Origin: Vibrio metschnikovii CIP 69.14
GTDB lineage: Bacteria; Pseudomonadota; Gammaproteobacteria; Enterobacterales; Vibrionaceae
Length of the DNA stretch: 64,000 bases
Direction: 5' to 3'
NCBI RefSeq assembly: GCF_000176155.1
Contig: NZ_ACZO01000006.1
Location: 1,426,001-1,490,000 of the forward strand
The notes below the pieces were generated by a model that was not told the DNA's origin, did not search any database, and was given only the letters and a program-made list of their open reading frames with translations. The stretch's first letter is position 1; each line of letters opens with the position of its first letter. Made by a program: the position numbers and the translations under genes. This document shows, piece after piece, positions 10,069-18,198 of the stretch.

Positions 10069-10416
10069 CTATTGTGGAGTCGCCGTTTTGATATTTTCTG
10101 AAGTCAACGTTTCAATATCTTGCTTGAACTCTTTCGCCGCCGCTTGCAATTTATTGCTATCGTCTAACATCTGCTGCGACAGTTTACTCAGAACGCCCAA
10201 CTGCTGACTACTGAACGCCGCGAGTGTATTAACATCTTTAATCTCTGACGCCGCTTTCATCTGAGCCATGCCCATTTCGCTGTATGTGCGCATCGCATTC
10301 AGTTGCAGCTCTGTCAACAACTCAACATTTTTGGTCATTAACTGATTAAACTTAAAAAACGGTTGCATGTTTTTTTCTGCTTGATCGGTGAAAGTTTTAA
10401 AAAAGTCCGTGTACAT
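10069..10416 (-). CDS. phaP: Phasin family protein
   Basis: A 115-residue helical granule-coating protein opening MYTDFFKTFTDQAEKNMQPF, a typical phasin_2 start, and rich in Gln, Lys and Glu heptad-like stretches. Phasins bind the surface of PHA granules and control their number and size. The first frame ATG lies at 10440, but GAGGAA is correctly placed only for the ATG at 10416. It sits between phaB and phaC, as expected from its role. Confidence 0.92.
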   Translation of the reverse strand: MYTDFFKTFTDQAEKNMQPFFKFNQLMTKNVELLTELQLNAMRTYSEMGMAQMKAASEIKDVNTLAAFSSQQLGVLSKLSQQMLDDSNKLQAAAKEFKQDIETLTSENIKTATPQ

Positions 10417-10548
10417 AAGTATTTCCTCATTAATTAACACTGTTATCGATACCTAACCCTAAACACCATTGCTTGGGCAAAAGTCATCATGATGAAGAGA
10501 CGTTGGTGATTAACCCAAGCCGCTTCACTATGTTAGTTCATGTATAAA

Positions 10549-11289
10549 CTAGTTCATGTATAAGCCGCCATTGACAGAGAGCGTCTCACCAGTGATATAA
10601 GCCCCGCCATCTCCCGCAAGGAAAGAGACGGCTTTAGCGATCTCTTCTGGGGTCGCTAAACGCTGCATCGGGATCTGAGATTTAATAGACGCTAAGACCT
10701 CTTCTCGCATCTGCTCAACCATCGGCGTCGCGGTATAACCGGGCGCGACCGCATTGACCGTTACCCCACTACACGCACCTTCTAAGGCTAACGCCTTGGT
10801 GAAACCGATCATCCCCGCTTTAGCCGCCGCGTAATTAACTTGACCAAATTGACCTTTTAAACCATTTACCGAAGAGATATTAATGATTCGCCCTTGGCCT
10901 TTTTCACACATCGCCGAAAATAAGGGGCGAGTAACATTAAACACACTGTTCAGATTGGTGTTAATGACATCAAACCAATCCTCTGCGGACATTTTTTTCA
11001 ATTGAGAATCGCGCGTAATACCAGCATTATTGACCACCACATCGATGGAGCCTTCTTCACTCAGTAACTGAGTTAAACGTTCACTGCACTGCTCGGTATC
11101 AGTCACATCGAGCTCAAATAAACGCACTTGTTGCTCGGTAAATCCCTTCTCATTAAACCAATCGATAGCGCATTGATAATTTCCGGTGTAATACGTCGCA
11201 ACCACTCGATAACCATCGGCAACCAGTTGTGAGCTGATCGCAGATCCGATGCCACCTTTCGATCCGGTTATTAACGCTACTTTTTTCAT
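10549..11289 (-). CDS. phaB: NADPH-dependent acetoacetyl-CoA reductase
   Basis: A 246-residue short-chain dehydrogenase that makes 3-hydroxybutyryl-CoA for PhaC. The Rossmann motif TGSKGGIGSA is near residues 8-17, NNAG follows at about 87-90, and catalytic Ser plus the Y-x3-K pair occur in NISSVNGLKGQ and NYAAAKAG. It is a clear PhaB relative and not a generic FabG, supported by its position upstream of phasin and synthase. The thiolase gene phaA, found between phaB and phaP in V. cholerae as I recall it, is absent here. Confidence 0.93.
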   Translation of the reverse strand: MKKVALITGSKGGIGSAISSQLVADGYRVVATYYTGNYQCAIDWFNEKGFTEQQVRLFELDVTDTEQCSERLTQLLSEEGSIDVVVNNAGITRDSQLKKMSAEDWFDVINTNLNSVFNVTRPLFSAMCEKGQGRIINISSVNGLKGQFGQVNYAAAKAGMIGFTKALALEGACSGVTVNAVAPGYTATPMVEQMREEVLASIKSQIPMQRLATPEEIAKAVSFLAGDGGAYITGETLSVNGGLYMN

Positions 11290-11704
11290 GCCTACACTCC
11301 CTTGCTAAGCCTAAGGTTCACCTGAGCTAATCTTGATGATGAATCACTGTCCACTTTTAACGTTTATTCAATAATTCGAACAGTTGTTTAACTTACTTAA
11401 AATAAAGCAACAACATGACATTGCAATTGTAAAAATCAACTTGTTGCATAAAATTGAAATGGATCTCGTTTTTACTGCAAAGCGAAGAAAAGGAAAAAAC
11501 CACAATAATGAAAGATAAGATCGCGATCTGGATTTTTATCGACACGTTTAACGATAATACACAGTGGTCAGATGAGAAAAACAAAGAAAATAGACATAAA
11601 AAAGCCATCATGCCCAGTGGCTATGATGGCTGATTAAGACTCGATGTTAAGAAGACGCCAACCTTACTGGTGGCCTATCGCATCACAAGTGAGGCGTTGT
11701 TTTA
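11290..11704. other. Intergenic region: pha promoter zone and TRAP operon terminator
   Basis: 415 AT-rich bases. The left part must carry the leftward phaB promoter and the right part holds the TRAP operon terminator. A 72-codon frame inside is low-complexity and hydrophobic, and I do not believe it. No other signal seen. Confidence 0.5.
11598..11631 (-). terminator. Rho-independent terminator of the TRAP operon
   Basis: AGCCATCAT (11603-11611) pairs with ATGATGGCT (11623-11631). Read leftward, the stem is followed by six T, as expected for the operon ending at 11705. Confidence 0.85.
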
Positions 11705-12988
11705 TTAAATCGCATTCGGTAACCACATGACGAGCGATTCAGAGAAAGTGAGCAACATTAATACTGCCAATAGCGCAATCAAAAATGGAATCACCTCTTT
11801 CATAAACTCAATCATCCGAACTTTCAAAATGGAGCAAACGGTAAACATCATCGACCCAAACGGCGGGGTTACGCCACCAATCATGATATTAACGATGACG
11901 ATCACGCCAAAGTGCACCGGATTGACTCCTGCATTCAGGACGGCAGGCAGCAATAATGGCGTCAAGATGATCATCGCCGCACCACCTTCAATAAACATCC
12001 CCACCACCAACAGCAATAAGTTAATCAGCAGTAGTAGCAACAGTTTATTATCGGTTAACTCAATCAAAGCACTGGCCACCGTCTGCGGAATGCGCTCCAA
12101 CGTCATGTAGTAGCCAAATACCATCGCCCCAATAATGATGAACATCACCGTACTGGTACCTTGTACGGTTTCGCGCAAAATCGCCGCAAAATGATGCGGT
12201 TTTAATTGACGATAAATGAACAAACCAATCAGGCTACACAGCATCACGGCAATCGCACCAGCTTCGGTGGGCGTAAACAAACCAAAACGCATGCCTAAAA
12301 TAATCCCGAAAGGGATCAACAGCGCTGGTAAAGCTTGTAAAAAATAACGCCCGCGTTCGCCCCAAGACGCCGCTTTCTCACGAGAAGGTGGATACCCCCG
12401 CCGACGAGCGATCCAAGCAACGGTAATCATCAGTGAGATAGCCATCAAAAAGGCCGGTACATAACCAGCTAAAAACATTTGGTGGACAGAAACGTTAGCC
12501 AGCAAGGCAAAGATGATCAAATTAATCCCAGGCGGGATAACCGGGCTAATACTCGAAGAGGCTGCGGTTAACGCCGCAGTAAACGGTAAACCGTAGCCCC
12601 GTTTAGTCATCTCCGGTGCCAATATTTTCGATTGCATCGCCGCATCGGCATTGGCCGAACCTGAAACTCCGCCCATTAAGGTACTTAATGCCACGTTGAC
12701 TTGCGCTAAACCACCGACTTTATGGCCAATCAGCGCATCGGCGAACGCCAATAAGCTGCGGCTAATGCCGGAATAGTTCATTACCGACCCCACCATAATA
12801 AAGAACGGGATCGCCAGTAGTGGAAAAGAGGAAGCGGCAGAGATAAAGCGCTGCATCACCAAACTGACTGGAATGACATCATTAATGAAAATAAAATAGA
12901 CCATGGCAGAAGCAATCAACGAAAAAGCAATCGGTACATTAAGTAAAAACAGGACAAACAAAATACCGATCGGAAGATAACTGATCAT
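11705..12988 (-). CDS. TRAP transporter large permease subunit (DctM type)
   Basis: A 427-residue multi-span membrane protein, the ion-coupled transport subunit of a tripartite ATP-independent periplasmic transporter. Family features include the glycine-rich segments MGGVSGSANADAAMQ and SSSISPVIPPGINLI, and the C-terminal repeat GGVTPPFGSMMF, which belong to the two inverted-repeat helical hairpins. Its ATG overlaps the stop of the small permease gene by four bases, so the two are translationally coupled. The substrate is probably a carboxylate. Confidence 0.95.
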   Translation of the reverse strand: MISYLPIGILFVLFLLNVPIAFSLIASAMVYFIFINDVIPVSLVMQRFISAASSFPLLAIPFFIMVGSVMNYSGISRSLLAFADALIGHKVGGLAQVNVALSTLMGGVSGSANADAAMQSKILAPEMTKRGYGLPFTAALTAASSSISPVIPPGINLIIFALLANVSVHQMFLAGYVPAFLMAISLMITVAWIARRRGYPPSREKAASWGERGRYFLQALPALLIPFGIILGMRFGLFTPTEAGAIAVMLCSLIGLFIYRQLKPHHFAAILRETVQGTSTVMFIIIGAMVFGYYMTLERIPQTVASALIELTDNKLLLLLLINLLLLVVGMFIEGGAAMIILTPLLLPAVLNAGVNPVHFGVIVIVNIMIGGVTPPFGSMMFTVCSILKVRMIEFMKEVIPFLIALLAVLMLLTFSESLVMWLPNAI

Positions 12989-13485
12989 GATGCTTTTTCC
13001 TCACATCCAGCCCAAGATTGACCGCGCATCTTGGCGATCTCTTGATAAAGAAAAATAAAACTGTGTAATAACATCAATCCAAATGACAGTACCAAAACAC
13101 TGTTAATGGCAAAATAAGACATGCCCATGACTGGCGTTACCTTGTTCGATAACATGGTGTACTGATAACTTAAATGAGCCATGCCACCATTAACCGCAAT
13201 CAAAAATAACAGAGAGATAATTTTAAACGGCGATTGAAAACGCTCGGGTAATAAAATCACCAGAACGTCGACACCCATGTGCATGCGATGTTTGTAACAT
13301 GAGCTAATGCCAAAATAGACCGCCCAAATAAAACAGACCACGGCAAGCTCTTCACTCCATGGCACAACAAACCCAAACCCGTAACGCAAAATAACATTGG
13401 CGACAACCATTAAAACGGTTACCGATATGGCCAGCGAAGCAAGCACTTCTTCTAAATAACGCCAAACTAAAATCACAACCTTCAT
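12985..13485 (-). CDS. TRAP transporter small permease subunit (DctQ type)
   Basis: A 166-residue four-helix membrane protein. The DctQ signature appears as ANVILRYGFGFVVPWSEELA (about 27-46), whose Trp-Ser-Glu-Glu is near-invariant in the family. It forms the scaffold that holds the large permease. AGGAAG precedes the ATG. It follows the binding-protein gene after a 142-base spacer that contains a hairpin. Confidence 0.94.
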   Translation of the reverse strand: MKVVILVWRYLEEVLASLAISVTVLMVVANVILRYGFGFVVPWSEELAVVCFIWAVYFGISSCYKHRMHMGVDVLVILLPERFQSPFKIISLLFLIAVNGGMAHLSYQYTMLSNKVTPVMGMSYFAINSVLVLSFGLMLLHSFIFLYQEIAKMRGQSWAGCEEKAS

Positions 13486-13522
13486 TGGTGCTACTTCCTA
13501 TCCAATGGCTTGAAAATAAAAA

Positions 13523-13575
13523 CGCGTAACCAACAGATTCAAGGCTTATATTCAGCCTGTTCAGCCGGTTACGCG
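13523..13575. other. Intercistronic hairpin between TRAP binding protein and permease genes
   Basis: CGCGTAACC (13523-13531) pairs with GGTTACGCG (13567-13575), extended by an inner AACAG/CTGTT pairing. No U run follows. Such a structure commonly lets the binding protein exceed the permeases; that effect is inferred. Confidence 0.65.
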
Positions 13576-13627
13576 ATACCCTTCTTCATCAATCACTGAG
13601 ACGTTGGGCTATAACGTCGATCACTGC

Positions 13628-14641
13628 TTATTGTTGAGCGCGGATCTTCTCTAACTCAGCTTCAATCCGTGAGTAAATATCTGGGCTCCACGCTGGGAAC
13701 TGGCTATAAACAGGCTGAGTCAGTTTGTTAAAGGCTTCACTGTTGACCTCATTAATGGTCACGCCGAGTTGTTGCAGTTTTTCAGCGTATTCGGCATCCA
13801 AACGCACCAGTTCAGTATTGTTAGATAAAGCGCCCTTCTCGAACTCTTCCATCACAATCGCTTGCTGCTCTGGGCTAAAACGCTCCCACACTTTAGGTGA
13901 AATGTAGACCCCTACCGTACCAAGGAAATGCTTGGTTAAAGATAGGTTTTTCGTCACTTCATACATTTTATTTGAGTACATGGTCAAAATAGTCCCTTCT
14001 AGACCATCAACCACACCTTGTTGCACCCCTGCATAAGTTTCAGGGAAAGGCAGCGCCGCAGGCGCTCCGCCCATTGCTGATAACGTACTGATGAATAACT
14101 GGCTACCCGGTACGCGAATGCGCATGCCACGCATATCTTCTGGCTCAACGATTTCACGGTTGGTCATCATGTGTCTAAAACCAAAGATATAATCGGTATT
14201 CAGGACTTTAACGCCTTTATCAAGCATCTGCTGTTTAAGATCGCTCACCAAATCGGTTTGCATCATCGCCAAATACTCATCATAAGTTTGATACAGCATT
14301 GGCCCTGCTAGCGCAGTGAAATCAGGCACGTAATCACCGAGATAGGTCAAATCTTCAACCGCAATCCAGTTTGCACCATTGACCACCTGCTCAAGGTTAT
14401 CTTTATAAACCGGTAACTGACCGCTCGGGAACACCTGAATGTTCACCCCGCCATCGGTCTTTTCACGAATAGAATCGGTGACTTTAATCAACTCTTGAGT
14501 GAGCAGTTCACTGGGTGCAAACACCAAACTGAGGTTGATGTTAATTGGGCTAGGAGCAGCTTGGTCGGCGGCTTCTTTATCACCACAACCGGTTAGCAAA
14601 AGCGCAGAAGAGATCAGCGCGGCAGAGAGCAACTTTTTCAT
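13628..14641 (-). CDS. TRAP transporter substrate-binding protein, predicted lipoprotein (DctP type)
   Basis: A 337-residue DctP-family binding protein. The conserved arginine that pairs with a substrate carboxylate lies in the segment GMRIRVPGSQLF, followed by ALPFPETYAGVQQGVVDG, a standard family stretch. The N-terminus is a lipoprotein signal with lipobox LLTGC at residue 19, so the protein should be membrane-anchored; many Gram-negative TRAP binding proteins are soluble. It is first in a P-Q-M operon. The substrate is likely an organic or sugar acid, identity unknown. Confidence 0.94.
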   Translation of the reverse strand: MKKLLSAALISSALLLTGCGDKEAADQAAPSPININLSLVFAPSELLTQELIKVTDSIREKTDGGVNIQVFPSGQLPVYKDNLEQVVNGANWIAVEDLTYLGDYVPDFTALAGPMLYQTYDEYLAMMQTDLVSDLKQQMLDKGVKVLNTDYIFGFRHMMTNREIVEPEDMRGMRIRVPGSQLFISTLSAMGGAPAALPFPETYAGVQQGVVDGLEGTILTMYSNKMYEVTKNLSLTKHFLGTVGVYISPKVWERFSPEQQAIVMEEFEKGALSNNTELVRLDAEYAEKLQQLGVTINEVNSEAFNKLTQPVYSQFPAWSPDIYSRIEAELEKIRAQQ

Positions 14642-14963
14642 TATATTTGTCCTTCAATTACTTTATCTAAGCTGATTAACGTGGCAAACCAACGCCAACA
14701 TTAAGCAACCGAGAAGTATCCATAAGGTGGATAAATCAGCTTATCCAAATAGTCGCCGTGATTATCCTATAAGGTTCAAACAGCCCAAATAGTTTGTTTA
14801 TTATTTGTGACATATTTATTAAAAATGAGCATTTGAATACAAAAAATCAATCATAGGTAACTTTTTGCCCCTCGATATCACTCTAGCTGATAGAAAAGAA
14901 AAAAAATCACCACTTTCGCGCAGCGATTTACGCTCGAATAACAAATCTATCTTGGCCGAAACG
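14642..14963. other. Promoter region of the TRAP operon
   Basis: 322 bases upstream of the TRAP operon and downstream of the AGE-like gene. A small inverted repeat GGATAA-N6-TTATCC at 14729-14746 could be an operator, about 90 bases upstream of the binding-protein start. No obvious terminator for the AGE-like gene is seen. Confidence 0.4.
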
Positions 14964-16442
14964 TTAAGGATGAATATCAATAAATTGCACCTCTAGACGC
15001 GGTAAGCCATCTACGGACGTAAAGCGGTGTTGCTGAACCTGTCCTTGGAAATAATAAGGTGCAAGTCGGCTCTGCTCTGTCGGTTCAAAAGCAAAGTACA
15101 ACGTTGCTGGTTGTTGATTGAGCTGCTGGGCGGTCAAATATCCCACCAACGCATGCTCAAACTGATGGTAGCCATTACCCCAATGAAACGCCTTGGTTGA
15201 TTTGGGGTTAAGGCCCACTCCGCCGTACTGCTCATCCACCCAGACCTGCATAAACGCGGGCGCTGTGTACGCCAAGACAGACTCCAGCTCCCCTTCGAGT
15301 AGCGATAGCGTCATCGCCGCTTGATCGAGCTCTGCCCATTCCCATGAAGAAATGCCATAACTCATCGGCCTGTTACGCCAACTCGCCACCGGCTTACCTT
15401 GCCACTGTTTTGCTAACGAATCGGGTAAGCGCGGAGCGATATCCGTCCAATTCGGCTGATATTGCGCTTGGCGAATGGTCGTTCTCATCCCCTGCTTTGC
15501 TAAGCTTTGCCACTGTGAGTTTTGCAATACGCTACCGGTGAGATACGTCATCCAATAGGCTTTAATGGTATGGCCAAAATCATTATGTTTAGCGCTTTGG
15601 GTCATCACTGCTGGATGATGTATTGCGCCATAAAAGCGCTGCTCAGGTTGATGATGATAGTGAGTTAACATCACCTCAGTTAGCCAAGACAAATCTTGCA
15701 ACCATTGGCTACGATGAGGCTCAGGTAACAAGGGAGCCACCAGCAATAAATACCCATTGATTTGATCAAGCTGGGCAACCAATTCGCGCTGCTGAGCGCT
15801 TTCGCCATCGCCCTCTTTTAACACCCACGCCAATCCTTGATCATCGGCTAATCGATAATGGTCAAAAATAAACTGTTGCTGTTTAATCAACACCGCTTCC
15901 AATTGCGGATCACGAGTCAAATAATAGAGCATCGCCAGCCCCACCAAGGCATAGGCTTGGTCTTGCGAGGTGCGCTGTTGCCACTCAAGCCCCGGCTGAC
16001 CGTTTTCGGTAAAACTGATAAAACCGCCGTTGTACTTATCTTGCAAATGGTCAATTAAATAGTGCGCTCCAGCGTTGGCGAGCGCTAACGCCTGAGCATC
16101 ACCAGTTAAGTGATACAGCACTGCATATGCGTAAGTTTGGCGCGATTTCATCCGCGTATAGTCACGGCCAAAGTGTGGGCTTATCCACCCTTTATTGAGC
16201 TCTTGGCAAACGTGGTTAACATCAAGCAATTGACCGTTATCACAACGAAAGGTAGGAAAGTTGCCCAGCGGCTGCCCGTGAGCGGTCTCCATCATCCAAT
16301 ATGGCGCTAAGCCCTGCTGCGCATGGTTTAACCATGCCTCACCATTTGGAAAACTGGCCAACTTATCGGTTTCTGCCTGCACTAAGGCACTGCATAACCC
16401 CAAACTGAGTAACCACATAGTAGGTTTTAAATTGTGTTTCAT
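14964..16442 (-). CDS. Exported AGE-like (alpha/alpha)6-barrel protein
   Basis: A 492-residue protein with a Sec signal peptide (MKHNLKPTMWLLSLGLCSALVQA). The body has repeated helical hairpins with YAYAVLYHLTGD and ALVGLAMLYYLTRDPQLE, which look like N-acylglucosamine 2-epimerase (AGE)/cellobiose epimerase folds. Histidines in NDFGHTIKAYWM and GNGYHQFEHAL fall where AGE enzymes place catalytic His residues. A periplasmic location is unusual for AGE epimerases, so it may be a hydrolase, a lyase-like enzyme or an epimerase on imported sugars. I trimmed the longer open frame to the ATG at 16442 because that gives the signal peptide. It lies upstream of the TRAP operon on the same strand. Confidence 0.7.
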   Translation of the reverse strand: MKHNLKPTMWLLSLGLCSALVQAETDKLASFPNGEAWLNHAQQGLAPYWMMETAHGQPLGNFPTFRCDNGQLLDVNHVCQELNKGWISPHFGRDYTRMKSRQTYAYAVLYHLTGDAQALALANAGAHYLIDHLQDKYNGGFISFTENGQPGLEWQQRTSQDQAYALVGLAMLYYLTRDPQLEAVLIKQQQFIFDHYRLADDQGLAWVLKEGDGESAQQRELVAQLDQINGYLLLVAPLLPEPHRSQWLQDLSWLTEVMLTHYHHQPEQRFYGAIHHPAVMTQSAKHNDFGHTIKAYWMTYLTGSVLQNSQWQSLAKQGMRTTIRQAQYQPNWTDIAPRLPDSLAKQWQGKPVASWRNRPMSYGISSWEWAELDQAAMTLSLLEGELESVLAYTAPAFMQVWVDEQYGGVGLNPKSTKAFHWGNGYHQFEHALVGYLTAQQLNQQPATLYFAFEPTEQSRLAPYYFQGQVQQHRFTSVDGLPRLEVQFIDIHP

Positions 16443-16510
16443 TTTGCTCTCGAGTTCGTCTTGTTCATGATCCGCACTATACAAGAGAGCAAACGCGCAT
16501 TTCGTTGAAA

Positions 16511-16539
16511 GGGTCACAGTTAACATGCAACTGATTGAG
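16511..16539. repeat. Copy A of a 29-bp intergenic direct repeat
   Basis: Differs at two positions from copy B at 17538-17566. Weaker similarity extends about 25-30 bases to the left. It lies 69-97 bases upstream of the AGE-like gene start. Confidence 0.75.
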
Positions 16540-16687
16540 AAGTAAGGATTAGGAGATAAGTCTGAATTGAAAAGGCTAAATAGCCAATGTGCAAATTTAA
16601 ATAGGCAGTTCTCATTCAAAGCAGAACTGCCTAATACGATTATCACAAACTGTTATTAATAGTCATCGGTTACCAGAAAATTAAAAC

Positions 16688-17401
16688 CTACTGACCAAGG
16701 ATCTCAGCCAAACGGCCATTGCTCTCTAATTGTTTTAAGCCATCATTAAATGCGGCAATAATCTCTGCCGCTTTTGGATGTTTACGAGACACAATTAAAT
16801 GGTAAGGCACGAATTTAATACTTTTATCAAAATAAGCCACTTGGCTAAAACCGACACTGGCCGCCAACCCCGAGCCAACTAACCGCTCTTCCATTACACC
16901 ATCCAAACGGCCTGCTTGCAGCTTACGAAAGTTGTTTTCAGGTTGGCTAATGCGCTCAATGGTGTAACCCGCATCTTCACGGACAAAACCATAATCATAA
17001 GCCACCACGCCACCGAGGGTTTTACCTAACAAATCTTGCTCACTCTCCCAGCGCAGCGGTTTATCGGGGTGATAAAAAACCACCGTACTCAGGGTTATCA
17101 CCGGCTCGCTATAGTGAAAGCGCGCAGCACGATCTTGATTAAAACTGTACAAAAAAGTCCCACCCAGTTCAGCATTCTCAGCAGCATTGAGCCCCCTAGC
17201 CCAAGGAAGGTATTGGTAGTTCACCTGCCAGCCCGATAGAGTAAACGCTTCGCTCACCACCTGAGCAGCCGGCCCGCCACTCGCTAAGCTTTGTCCTTGA
17301 TAAGGCTCCCACTCACCACTGGCAAGCGTAATGGTATTCGCCAAAGTCACACTCGCCCAAAACACCAATGAAGCAAGTAGCGATTGCAGTATTAATTTCA
17401 T
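16688..17401 (-). CDS. Extracellular solute-binding protein, family 3
   Basis: A 237-residue periplasmic protein with a signal peptide ending near TLA (about residue 22). It resembles the amino-acid-type SBP_bac_3 fold: ASGEWEPYQGQSL near the start, LPWARGLNAAENAELGG in lobe 1 and the C-terminal KQLESNGRLAEILGQ. Proteins of this WARGL type are common in vibrios as orphan binding proteins with no ABC permease beside them, as here. GGAG supports the ATG at 17401 over the upstream one at 17419. The ligand is unknown. Confidence 0.82.
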   Translation of the reverse strand: MKLILQSLLASLVFWASVTLANTITLASGEWEPYQGQSLASGGPAAQVVSEAFTLSGWQVNYQYLPWARGLNAAENAELGGTFLYSFNQDRAARFHYSEPVITLSTVVFYHPDKPLRWESEQDLLGKTLGGVVAYDYGFVREDAGYTIERISQPENNFRKLQAGRLDGVMEERLVGSGLAASVGFSQVAYFDKSIKFVPYHLIVSRKHPKAAEIIAAFNDGLKQLESNGRLAEILGQ

Positions 17402-17537
17402 ATTCAGCTCCGAACTCACACGATTGAATCATAGTGTAAATCTAGTTCAGCTTGGTCTATTTACAAGCTTGTGAACCATGAGCCTAACACGGCTAATGCC
17501 GTACGAGAGCAGAAAAGAGAGGGCGATTTCGCAGATA

Positions 17538-17566
17538 GGGTCACACTTAACATGCAACTCATTGAG
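17538..17566. repeat. Copy B of the 29-bp intergenic direct repeat
   Basis: Second copy of the element at 16511-16539, in the same orientation, in the spacer between the divergent binding-protein and methyltransferase genes. Confidence 0.75.
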
Positions 17567-17613
17567 TGAGAAAGCGTAGACAGTTACAATCCGTTGGCAA
17601 ATCAGGAGTGCTT

Positions 17614-18192
17614 ATGTCTATCGACTTTTATAACCAACATGCCGCGCAGTTCTTTTCATCGACTGTTGATATCGATGCGTCGAGCTTACTTAAACCATTT
17701 TTAGATTACTTACCAGATGGTGGGTACATCCTTGATGCCGGATGTGGTTCAGGTCGTGATAGTAAGCATTTGATTGAACTTGGTTATCAAGTGCAGGCTT
17801 TCGATGCCAGTCCAGCCCTCGCCGCATTAGCACAAACGCTGATCAAGCAACCCGTCACCGTTGCCACCTTTCTTGAATGGCAAACAGACCAACACTTTGA
17901 CGGAATTTGGGCTTGTGCATCGCTGCTGCATGTTCCGCGCCCATTGCTCACCCAAACTTTTGCACACCTAGCCTCAATGCTCAAAACCGGAGGCGCTTTT
18001 TACTGCTCATTCAAATACGGACAAGATGAAGTCACTCGTGATGGCAGAAGCTTTACCAATTGTGATGAGTCATTACTCTGCGCACTATTAAGTGATGTGC
18101 CTCTGAACATCGAAAAGCTATGGATTACTCAAGATCTACGAGCAGGCAGAGAAACTGAACAATGGCTTAACGCTATATTACTAAAGGCATAA
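17614..18192 (+). CDS. Class I SAM-dependent methyltransferase (TehB/UbiE-like size)
   Basis: A 192-residue Rossmann methyltransferase. Motif I is ILDAGCGSGRDSKHL (about 38-52), an acidic residue ends the second strand in VQAFDAS, and GIWACASLLHVPR is a motif IV-like strand. The size and lack of a DNA-target domain favour a small-molecule or protein substrate, not DNA modification. CAGGAG precedes the ATG at 17614, in preference to an earlier in-frame ATG at 17566. The stop is only six bases before the helicase-fusion gene, so the two are probably co-transcribed. Confidence 0.85.
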   Translation: MSIDFYNQHAAQFFSSTVDIDASSLLKPFLDYLPDGGYILDAGCGSGRDSKHLIELGYQVQAFDASPALAALAQTLIKQPVTVATFLEWQTDQHFDGIWACASLLHVPRPLLTQTFAHLASMLKTGGAFYCSFKYGQDEVTRDGRSFTNCDESLLCALLSDVPLNIEKLWITQDLRAGRETEQWLNAILLKA

Positions 18193-18198
18193 TCCACC

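Noticed and set aside
11393..11611. 72-codon leftward frame in the pha/TRAP spacer
   Set aside because: Hydrophobic, Ser/Phe-rich chance frame that overlaps the TRAP terminator.
17614..18192. DNA methyltransferase of a restriction-modification or BREX-like system
   Set aside because: Too short, no DPPY/NPPY or PC motif and no target-recognition domain.
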